The notes below the pieces were generated by a model that was given only the letters and a program-made list of their open reading frames with translations, did not search any database and was not told the origin of the DNA. The position numbers and the translations under genes are program-made. Shown here piece after piece: positions 6,636-12,283 of a stretch of DNA of 14,303 bases. Each line of letters opens with the position of its first letter. Position 1 is the first letter of the stretch. The stretch is taken from assembly GCA_050251575.1 (NCBI GenBank), contig JBFWMP010000063.1, positions 1-14,303 on the forward strand. The letters are read 5' to 3'. Source of the stretch: X23 sp050251575 (GTDB lineage: Bacteria; Bacillota; Clostridia; SK-Y3).

Positions 6636-8801
6636 TTAATCTACGTCTGTAAGTCTAAACTCAACATTGACCACCGTTCCCGGATGCACTAATGCATCTA
6701 CAGCCGGCTCCTGCTTAATGGCAATGCCTGAACCGCTAATCTTAATATTTAGCCCCTTATCAATTAATATCTGATTTGCTTCTAATACAGATTTATTGAC
6801 TACATTAGGTACTGTGATGTTACTAACTGCCTGCGTACCCTCAGTATACAAAATAACCAGAGAGTTTTCTTGTAACTTGGCTCCGGGTTTAGGCGTTTGA
6901 TTAACAATAATATTTCCACTGCCCTCTATTTTATATTTTAAATTCGTATCCTTTAATCTTTTTTGTGCCTCTTTTATTTCCATATCTCTTACTTCCGGTA
7001 CACTCACTTCCATTGTTGATAATTCTTCCTCTGTAAACTTAGGTTCTACCTCCAAATATCTCAGTGTATCATCAAGAATCTTTCCTACAACCGGTGCAGC
7101 AATGACACCGCCAAAATAGGAATCACCTTTAGGGTCATCCAAAATAACAAGACAAACTACCTTAGGGTCGTCAGCGGGCGCAAATCCGACAAATGAAGCA
7201 ATATAATTATTGGTTCCTCTCGGAAGCTTTTCTGATGTTCCTGTCTTTCCGGCTACACGATACCCCTTTATATAAGCATTCCCACCTGTGCCTTCTGAAA
7301 CTACACTCTCTAAGATTCCTCTGAGCGTTGCTGATGTTTCCTTAGAAATCACCTGCCTTACTACTTCCGGGTCAAAGGTTTTAATTACATTCCCATTCTG
7401 GTCGGCTATTTGCTTGACAAGCCTGGGCTTTAACAGCAGTCCGTCATTTGCTACCGCAGATACAGCAGATATCATTTGCAAAGGTGTTATCTGAAAACCC
7501 TGCCCGAATGAAGCTGTAGCTAACTCTAGCTCATTGAACGCTTTAGGCTTATGAAATATTCCTGCTGTTTCACCATCGAAATCGATCCCTGTCTTTTCTA
7601 GGAAACCAAATCCTTTGATATACTTATAGAAGGTGTCACCACCTATCCTCAATGCAGTTTCTATAAAAACGGGATTACATGAATTTTGAACGCCTTGGAC
7701 AAATGTCTGAAGTCCATGAGGTCTATCAGACCTCCAACACTTAATCCTTCTCCCCCCAACCACATAATAACCAATATCAGTAAATTGATCAGTCGGTTTT
7801 ACTACCTTTTCTTCCAGACCTATGGCTGATGTAATAATCTTAAAAGTTGACCCTGGCTCATAGCTGTCAACCACAGCTTTATTCCTCCACATTTTCCCGA
7901 GTTCAGCTGAGTATCTCTCTGTAAACTCCTCACCGCTGAGTTTTTCTAATTCACCTTGCACTGTTTCATCCATTATTTTAAATGGATTATTTAAATCAAA
8001 ATCCGGTTTAACCGCCATGGCAAGAATATCGCCCGTCCTGGGGTCCATAATAATCGCTGCAGCACCATTGACAACTTTATTGTCAATTAAGGCTGTTTCC
8101 AAATGCTTTTCAGCAAAGTGCTGGATTGCTTCATCTATAGTTAGAATAAGATTAGCACCATCTTCAGGATTAATATATCGTTCATATTGATAGGGCATTT
8201 CAGTTCCCCTGGCATCCTTAGCTGATTCAATTCTTCCCGGCAAGCCCTTCAAATATTTATCATACTTTGCTTCTAGCCCAAATAATCCTTGATTATCAAC
8301 ACCGGTAGCACCAATAATATGAGAAGCAAAATTGCCATAAGGATAATATCTTTTAGAGTCCTCATCCAAATGAATGCCCTTAAAATCTAATTTTCTGATC
8401 TCATCTTCCTGAACCTTTTCGATTTTTCTCTTAACAATTTCATAAGCACTATTTTTTGTAATTCTTTTGTATAGGTCATCATAATTCATATCGAGTATTT
8501 GAGAAAGCTTTGCAGCAACTTCTTCCGCGTTGCCTGCCTTTTTTATTTCATTTGGAATCGCACTTACCGTTTGAACAGATGCGCTTACCGCAAGCGGCTT
8601 TCCATTCCTATCCAGAATAGTGCCTCTCTTTGAATTTATAATTCTATCTCTGGTTTGCTGTTCTATTGCTTCTTTTTGGAGTTTTTCTCCTTCATATATC
8701 TGCCACCATCCGGTTCTTATAATCAACCCTAGAGATACCAAAGTGAAAAATCCAAGTAAAAACAATATCCTCTTTTTTATTGATAAATTTGGCGCAGCCA
8801 A
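6636..8801 (-). CDS. spoVD: Class B penicillin-binding protein, SpoVD/FtsI type, with two PASTA domains
   Basis: This is a septal or spore-cortex transpeptidase that cross-links glycan made by its SEDS partner, anchored in the membrane with its catalytic domain outside. From the TTG at 8801 the product is 721 aa. It has a short cytoplasmic start (LAAPNLSIKKR, initiated as Met), one membrane segment at about 12-31, and a PBP dimerisation domain opening with RGTILDRNG. The transpeptidase domain has SxxK as STFK (318-321), SxN as SCN (374-376) and KTG (519-521). Two C-terminal PASTA repeats lie at about 598-655 and 661-718; B. subtilis SpoVD has one. The frame stays open to a GTG at 8879, but that start lacks a ribosome binding site and adds a low-complexity head, whereas the TTG has GAAAGGTGGGG seven bases upstream. 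FtsI versus SpoVD function is not decided by sequence; it is the only such PBP here. Confidence 0.92.
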   Translation of the reverse strand: MAAPNLSIKKRILFLLGFFTLVSLGLIIRTGWWQIYEGEKLQKEAIEQQTRDRIINSKRGTILDRNGKPLAVSASVQTVSAIPNEIKKAGNAEEVAAKLSQILDMNYDDLYKRITKNSAYEIVKRKIEKVQEDEIRKLDFKGIHLDEDSKRYYPYGNFASHIIGATGVDNQGLFGLEAKYDKYLKGLPGRIESAKDARGTEMPYQYERYINPEDGANLILTIDEAIQHFAEKHLETALIDNKVVNGAAAIIMDPRTGDILAMAVKPDFDLNNPFKIMDETVQGELEKLSGEEFTERYSAELGKMWRNKAVVDSYEPGSTFKIITSAIGLEEKVVKPTDQFTDIGYYVVGGRRIKCWRSDRPHGLQTFVQGVQNSCNPVFIETALRIGGDTFYKYIKGFGFLEKTGIDFDGETAGIFHKPKAFNELELATASFGQGFQITPLQMISAVSAVANDGLLLKPRLVKQIADQNGNVIKTFDPEVVRQVISKETSATLRGILESVVSEGTGGNAYIKGYRVAGKTGTSEKLPRGTNNYIASFVGFAPADDPKVVCLVILDDPKGDSYFGGVIAAPVVGKILDDTLRYLEVEPKFTEEELSTMEVSVPEVRDMEIKEAQKRLKDTNLKYKIEGSGNIIVNQTPKPGAKLQENSLVILYTEGTQAVSNITVPNVVNKSVLEANQILIDKGLNIKISGSGIAIKQEPAVDALVHPGTVVNVEFRLTDVD

Positions 8802-8830
8802 AAAATAACCCCACCTTTCAAAGGCGGGGG
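8800..8830 (-). promoter_or_regulatory. GC-rich hairpin plus U-tract overlapping the spoVD ribosome binding site (possible attenuator)
   Basis: On the sense strand, CCCCGCCTTT (8829-8820) and AAAGGTGGGG (8818-8809) form nine pairs, one of them G-U, around a three-base loop. The hairpin is followed at once by TTATTTTTT (8808-8800), the layout of an intrinsic terminator. The 3' arm is the Shine-Dalgarno sequence of the PBP gene and the U-tract runs into its TTG start. It could therefore stop transcription, block ribosome access, or both. An upstream strand (8873-8879) could pair with the 5' arm instead. No function is demonstrated. Confidence 0.6.
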
Positions 8831-8855
8831 CAGGAGCAGGAAGTTTGGAGTAATC

Positions 8856-8871
8856 TGCTCCCCACTCCTCA
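8856..8871 (-). repeat. Degenerate copy of the GGGGAGTGGTGAGTA-type repeat in the ftsL-spoVD spacer
   Basis: Read on the minus strand, TGAGGAGTGGGGAGCA agrees with 119-134 at 13 of 16 positions. It is part of a purine-rich leader (8855-8879) upstream of the PBP gene, and it supplies the 5' strand of a possible GGAGCAG/CTGCTCC helix (8861-8855 with 8839-8833). Confidence 0.4.
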
Positions 8872-8913
8872 CCCCCCACATTATAATCATATCTTTATAT
8901 ATATAATACAATC

Positions 8914-9408
8914 TTAATTTAAATATTCCAAAACATTACTGATTGCATTAACAATCCTTGTAATATTTCTATTTTGAAGCTTATGCTCTTGCAGTTCCAC
9001 AATTTCTGCATAATCACTTCTATCCAATTTTACATATACAATCTGATATTTTTCCGGTTTCCTCATTTCCAATTTGGTACGTGCTATTTCCTCTACTTTT
9101 TTTAAGTCAATAGATCGGTCAATTTCTACCTGCATTTGCTCATTCACTCTCTGAATATCACTTAATTGTCTCTTATATCCATCAATTTTATTGCTCGCTT
9201 CAGTTATAGAAACATATCTTAACAAAATACAGAATGCAATTGCAAAACAAATAAATATTCCTGAAATAGTTTTAAGCTTCCCAACAGCTTTAACTTTCGG
9301 CTGCGGCTTAATAGACTCTCGCTGTTTTTCACGAGGCTCATAATCTGGAATATAGTCGTTTTGCTCTTGAAATTGATATGCATTACTGCTCTTATTTGCT
9401 GCCAACAA
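8914..9408 (-). CDS. ftsL: FtsL-like cell division protein (septum formation initiator family)
   Basis: This is a small bitopic membrane protein of the FtsL/DivIC type, a divisome component that links to FtsB/DivIC and helps activate FtsW and its PBP. The product has a charged, proline-rich cytoplasmic part, one membrane segment (GIFICFAIAFCILLRYV), then an extracytoplasmic coiled coil (about 70-100 of the 164 residues). The conserved-looking block IARTKLEMRKPEKYQIVYV follows. The sequence is poorly conserved in the family, so position between rsmH and the PBP gene carries much of the call. The frame extends to a GTG at 9423, but no ribosome binding site precedes it. The GTGAGGT there is itself well placed for the TTG at 9408, which I chose. 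The C-terminal tail after the KPEKYQ block is somewhat long. Confidence 0.85.
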   Translation of the reverse strand: MLAANKSSNAYQFQEQNDYIPDYEPREKQRESIKPQPKVKAVGKLKTISGIFICFAIAFCILLRYVSITEASNKIDGYKRQLSDIQRVNEQMQVEIDRSIDLKKVEEIARTKLEMRKPEKYQIVYVKLDRSDYAEIVELQEHKLQNRNITRIVNAISNVLEYLN

Positions 9409-9437
9409 AATCATCGACCTCACAATCTATATGACTA

Positions 9438-10373
9438 TCATATTTTTTGTATCACTCTAAGCTTCGAACTTCTTGATCTTGGATTTTCATCTAATTCCTG
9501 TTCAGAAGGAGTAAAAGGCTTCCTATTTATAATTTTAACAGTAGGCTTCTTATTACATACACATATAGGAAACTGGGGAGGACACTCACATCCTCTGCCT
9601 AAGCTGTTAAACGTCTGTTTTACAATCCTATCTTCCAGAGAATGAAATGTAATGATTGCCAGCCTTCCACCTCTATTCAGCATCTCTACGAAATCTTTAA
9701 TCGTATTTTCTAGAATACCCAATTCATCATTCACTGCAATCCGGATGGCCTGAAAGGTTCTCTTTGCCGGATGAGGTCCATCTTTTCTTGCTCCTGCCGG
9801 AACAGCCTTCTTTATAACCTCTACTAATTCACCTGTCGTCTTAATAGGCTCTATTTGTCTGCACTGAACAATAAAATAGGCTATCCTTTTGGCCCATCTT
9901 TCCTCTCCATATTCAAAGATAATTTTAGTTATCTCTTCTTCAGAATAATGATTTACTATCTCTTGAGCTGTAAGCGTGTTTCTCCTATCCATCCGCATAT
10001 CCAAAGGTGCATCTTGCTGATAACTGAAACCTCTTTCACCTTCGTCCAATTGGTGTGAAGACACTCCAAGATCCATCACAGCACCATCAATAGCTTCAAT
10101 TTCTAAATCTTCCAGTATCTTTTTTATATTTTTAAAATTGTCATTAATGAAAATCACCTTACTCTGATGCTCTTTTAACCTCTGAGCTGCTGCCATAATC
10201 GCATTGCTATCCTGATCAATGCCTATAAGCCTGCCTTCACTACTGAGACTTTCACACATCTTGTAAGAATGACCCCCTCCACCCATTGTTGCATCAACAT
10301 AGGTGCCTTCGGGTTTTATATTTAAAGCATTCACGCTTTCTTCCAACAACACTGATACATGATGAAAATTCAT
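9438..10373 (-). CDS. rsmH: 16S rRNA (cytosine(1402)-N(4))-methyltransferase (RsmH, formerly MraW)
   Basis: RsmH methylates N4 of C1402 in the ribosomal P site using S-adenosylmethionine. The 311-residue protein carries the SAM loop DATMGGGGHS (27-36), GIDQD (51-55) and DLGVSSHQLD (101-110). It also has DMRMD (125-129), RTFQAIRIAVNDEL (205-218), ITFHSLEDRIVK (241-252) and the C-terminal RSRSSKLRVI. A cysteine cluster GCECPPQFPICVC (261-273) is common in this family. The ATG at 10373 follows GGAAGGTG at good spacing. It lies 77 bases after mraZ and 14 bases before the GTG that opens the ftsL frame, in the standard dcw order. Length matches the family (about 310 aa). Confidence 0.97.
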   Translation of the reverse strand: MNFHHVSVLLEESVNALNIKPEGTYVDATMGGGGHSYKMCESLSSEGRLIGIDQDSNAIMAAAQRLKEHQSKVIFINDNFKNIKKILEDLEIEAIDGAVMDLGVSSHQLDEGERGFSYQQDAPLDMRMDRRNTLTAQEIVNHYSEEEITKIIFEYGEERWAKRIAYFIVQCRQIEPIKTTGELVEVIKKAVPAGARKDGPHPAKRTFQAIRIAVNDELGILENTIKDFVEMLNRGGRLAIITFHSLEDRIVKQTFNSLGRGCECPPQFPICVCNKKPTVKIINRKPFTPSEQELDENPRSRSSKLRVIQKI

Positions 10374-10432
10374 TATGTCACCTTCCTATAATAACGGAAA
10401 TAATCGCGCAAGCAATTACAACACACCATTTC

Positions 10433-10452
10433 AACGAGGTTTAAATCTCGTT
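10433..10452. repeat. 20-bp imperfect palindrome overlapping the mraZ stop codon
   Basis: AACGAG and CTCGTT flank a TTTAAA core, giving a 20-bp palindrome with one mismatched pair. It covers two bases of the mraZ stop. No U-tract follows on the minus strand, so it is not a terminator; it may be a weak hairpin or a chance palindrome. Confidence 0.4.
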
Positions 10453-10882
10453 ATATCCCTAACAATGCCATCTTTTCTGCTATTTCATCAGCACTTATAT
10501 TATCATCACTATTATATTGTGCCCACCGATCCTTGTCCCAAATCTCTACTCTCGTAGAAACGCCTATAACTGCCACATCTTTATCTATCGCAGCATGATC
10601 TCTTAAATTGCAAGGGATAAGTACCCTTCCCTGCTTGTCCACCTCACATTCGGTAGCACCTGAGAAAAAAAATCTAACAAACGCTCTAGCATCCTTGCTA
10701 GTAAGTGGCAGCGCCTTTAGTTTTGTTTCTAGGTTTACCCATTCTTCTTGCGAATATGCAAACAAACAGTTATCAAGACCTTTAGTAACAATAAATTTGT
10801 ATCCAAGATCCTCACGAAACTTCGACGGAATAATGAGCCTGCCTTTGGCATCTATACTATGTTGATATTCACCTATAAACAC
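10451..10882 (-). CDS. mraZ: Transcriptional regulator MraZ
   Basis: MraZ is a SpoVT/AbrB-fold DNA-binding protein that, in bacteria where it was studied, represses its own dcw promoter through tandem GTGG-containing boxes. From the GTG at 10882 the product is 143 aa, the usual length. It has two AbrB-like repeats marked by DAKGR (11-15) and DKQGR (82-86), and the start MFIGEYQHSIDAKGR is typical of the family. The frame remains open 18 codons further upstream, but that part would lie in the operator and only the GTG at 10882 has the GGGAGGTGG site. It is the first gene after a terminator and promoter, so it leads the dcw transcript and probably controls it. Confidence 0.96.
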   Translation of the reverse strand: MFIGEYQHSIDAKGRLIIPSKFREDLGYKFIVTKGLDNCLFAYSQEEWVNLETKLKALPLTSKDARAFVRFFFSGATECEVDKQGRVLIPCNLRDHAAIDKDVAVIGVSTRVEIWDKDRWAQYNSDDNISADEIAEKMALLGI

Positions 10883-10907
10883 CAAAACCCACCTCCCTCG
10901 AATAATA

Positions 10908-10940
10908 CCCCACCACTTTCCACCACTTTCCACCACTTAA
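10908..10940 (-). promoter_or_regulatory. MraZ operator: three 10-bp AAAGTGGTGG-type boxes
   Basis: On the sense strand three copies of (A)AAGTGGTGG follow each other with an exact 10-bp period, ending in GGGG. MraZ is known to bind direct repeats containing GTGG at 10-bp spacing, and AAAGTGG boxes have been described upstream of mraZ in Mollicutes. The boxes start about five bases after the -10 element and cover the expected transcription start, as suits an autorepressor. Confidence 0.85.
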
Positions 10941-10945
10941 GATGT

Positions 10946-10974
10946 ATTTTATATTATTTTTCCAATTGAATCAA
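10946..10974 (-). promoter_or_regulatory. Sigma-A type promoter of the dcw operon
   Basis: TTGATT (10974-10969) and TAAAAT (10951-10946) are separated by exactly 17 bases. The element lies between the terminator of the upstream unit and the MraZ boxes, with the start site expected near 10939. I see no comparably good promoter further down the operon. Confidence 0.75.
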
Positions 10975-10984
10975 TATCTTTTTA

Positions 10985-11028
10985 GTAAAAAATAAAAAGA
11001 TAGGACTAATGACTCAGTCCTATCTTTT
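10985..11028 (-). terminator. Intrinsic terminator of the spo0E-like gene
   Basis: On the minus strand a perfect 13-bp stem (AAAAGATAGGACT with AGTCCTATCTTTT) and an 8-base loop is followed by TTTTTATTTTTT. It lies 66 bases after the spo0E-like stop and ten bases before the dcw -35 element, so it separates the two transcription units. Confidence 0.92.
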
Positions 11029-11094
11029 ATATTGCTATTAAATAAGTTTGTATTAAAGTCTATAATAATAATTATACACACTCTTGTTCACTAG

Positions 11095-11244
11095 CTATCT
11101 TTTCACTAATCGTCTCTGAGCATAATATTGTACAATAAGCTTGTCCAATTCTATACTGACCGCATAGATCTGCTCGTAATCAGCATTGCCTAGCAGTAAT
11201 GTATCTAATTTGTTTCTCAAGACAACAATTTGGTCATTTAACAT
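11095..11244 (-). CDS. Spo0E-family aspartyl-phosphate phosphatase (small sporulation regulator)
   Basis: Spo0E-type proteins are short helical-hairpin phosphatases that dephosphorylate Spo0A-P and so delay sporulation. The product is 49 aa from the ATG at 11244. It begins MLNDQIVVLRNKLDTLL, then a short turn, then the family signature SIELDKLIVQYY in the second helix. A longer frame begins at an ATG at 11277, but that codon overlaps the -10 element, so it cannot be on the transcript from the promoter at 11276-11304. The chosen ATG follows GGGGTGAT. The gene has its own promoter and terminator between lgt and mraZ. Which response regulator it acts on is not visible from sequence; several Spo0E paralogues usually exist per genome. 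Confidence 0.85.
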   Translation of the reverse strand: MLNDQIVVLRNKLDTLLLGNADYEQIYAVSIELDKLIVQYYAQRRLVKR

Positions 11245-11275
11245 CAGTATCACCCCATTAATAAGTTGCCTACTC

Positions 11276-11304
11276 ATTCTACAACATCATACAAAATATG
11301 TCAA
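11276..11304 (-). promoter_or_regulatory. Sigma-A type promoter of the spo0E-like gene
   Basis: TTGACA (11304-11299) and TAGAAT (11281-11276) stand exactly 17 bases apart, a near-consensus vegetative promoter. The start site should fall near 11269, leaving a leader of about 25 bases that contains the GGGGTGAT ribosome binding site. Confidence 0.82.
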
Positions 11305-11325
11305 TATATATTATATTTATTATAG

Positions 11326-11353
11326 TTTACAAATATTTTACATTTATTTTACA
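11326..11353 (+). promoter_or_regulatory. Triple TTTACA direct repeat at 11-bp period (candidate response-regulator operator)
   Basis: TTTACA occurs at 11326, 11337 and 11348 on the plus strand, each separated by five bases, ending 21 bases upstream of the spo0E-like -35 element. The pattern TT(A/T/C)ACA-N5 is the binding pattern described for B. subtilis PhoP, an OmpR-family regulator. The spacer 11278-11402 is otherwise very AT-rich, which raises the chance background. Confidence 0.5.
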
Positions 11354-11402
11354 ATTTTTTGTATGATTTTACTATAACTATTTTTAAAATCGACACAATT
11401 CT

Positions 11403-12191
11403 TCATTCTTGCCGCATTTCTTTCTTTCTCTTACGGAGCATATAGATTGCAAATGCACTAGCCGCAACAGAAAGAGCAGCTATTATCTGTGATATTCTAA
11501 AACTACCTAGATATAGGCTGTCTGTTCTCATTGCCTCAATCCAAAACCTCCCTAAGCCATACCATAGTGCATAAAGTAAAAAAACTTCACCTTCATTCTT
11601 TTTCTTTTTACGGTACCATAGCAAAAGTATAAAACCTGCGACATTCCATACTGACTCATATAAGAAAGTAGGATGGACGGCAATTCTTGCTTGTGCCTGT
11701 ATATCATAGATCTCCATTCTCCAAGGAAGTGATGTAAGTCCGCCATATGCCTCCTGGTTTACAAAATTACCCCATCTGCCTATCGCTTGAGCAATAATCA
11801 ATCCTAATGCTCCTACATCGAGGACTTCTAAGACATTAACTTTCTTAATTCTACAGTAAATATAGGTAGAAATAACTGCACCGATAATGGCTCCATATAT
11901 TGCAAGCCCACCTTGTCTAATAAGGAAAAATTCACTAATGTTACCATAAAAAATTACATAATATAACCTTGCCCCTATAATTGCCGACGGAGTGCCAAAA
12001 AGAACAACATCCATAATAATATCAGGATCTAATCCTATTCTTTTTGATTCCCTTATTGCCAACAAAAGTGCAAGCAGAAAACCTGTAGAAATAATAATAC
12101 CATACCAATAAATTGGCATTCCGAAAATCGTAAAAGCTATGTTATCAATCGAAAACTTCAATCCTAACCCCGGAAATACAATAGGTTGCAT
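11403..12191 (-). CDS. lgt: Phosphatidylglycerol--prolipoprotein diacylglyceryl transferase (Lgt)
   Basis: Lgt moves diacylglyceryl from phosphatidylglycerol to the lipobox cysteine of prolipoproteins, the first step of lipoprotein maturation. The 262-residue protein is multi-pass. It contains PIYWYGIIISTGFL near the N-terminus, GARLYYV (73-79), RQGGLAIYG (92-100), the Lgt signature IGRWGNFVNQE (137-147), HPTFLYES (173-180) and GRFWIEAMRTDSL (214-226), and ends in a positively charged tail. The ATG at 12191 follows AGGGGGAT. It lies 91 bases after yfmH, across a long inverted repeat, and 98 bases before the spo0E-like -35 element. It is not part of the dcw transcript. Confidence 0.96.
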   Translation of the reverse strand: MQPIVFPGLGLKFSIDNIAFTIFGMPIYWYGIIISTGFLLALLLAIRESKRIGLDPDIIMDVVLFGTPSAIIGARLYYVIFYGNISEFFLIRQGGLAIYGAIIGAVISTYIYCRIKKVNVLEVLDVGALGLIIAQAIGRWGNFVNQEAYGGLTSLPWRMEIYDIQAQARIAVHPTFLYESVWNVAGFILLLWYRKKKKNEGEVFLLYALWYGLGRFWIEAMRTDSLYLGSFRISQIIAALSVAASAFAIYMLRKRKKEMRQE

Positions 12192-12211
12192 AATAATCCC
12201 CCTAATTATTT

Positions 12212-12283
12212 AATTGAGAATTGAAAACGGAAAATTGAGAATTAGCAATGTGCCAAATAATTCTCAATTTTCAATTCTCAATT
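12212..12283. repeat. Long AT-rich inverted repeat in the yfmH-lgt spacer
   Basis: The right arm (12258-12283, 26 bases) is the exact reverse complement of the left arm (12212-12244) once a 7-base insertion (CGGAAAA) in the left arm is removed; the loop is 13 bases. Both arms are built from AATTGAGAATTGA-like units. The element reaches into the yfmH stop codon at 12283. No U-tract follows on the minus strand, so it looks like a mobile or REP-type repeat rather than a normal terminator. Confidence 0.85.

Noticed and set aside
8802..8879. N-terminal extension of the PBP frame back to the GTG at 8879
   Set aside because: The extension is low-complexity, runs through a repeat copy and hairpin, has no ribosome binding site, and the TTG at 8801 has a strong one and gives the expected family start.
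8880..8911. TATAAT at 8885-8880 upstream of the PBP leader as a possible internal promoter
   Set aside because: No acceptable -35 at 16-18 bases: the only TTG-type hexamer (TTGTAT, 8911-8906) needs a 20-base spacer, and the region is nearly pure A/T, where TATAAT is expected by chance.
10883..10936. Longer MraZ starting at 10936
   Set aside because: These 18 codons lie on the MraZ boxes and the leader, and the 143-residue form from the GTG at 10882 matches the family length and has the ribosome binding site.
11365..11392. GATTTTA/TAAAATC inverted repeat after lgt as an lgt terminator
   Set aside because: Seven A/T-rich pairs around a 13-base loop and no U-tract on the minus strand; not a convincing terminator.
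11389..11395. TGTCGAT on the minus strand downstream of lgt, one base off the Spo0A box TGTCGAA
   Set aside because: A single 6-base match in about 150 bases on two strands is not rare, it lies some 85 bases upstream of the -35 element, and no second box is present.
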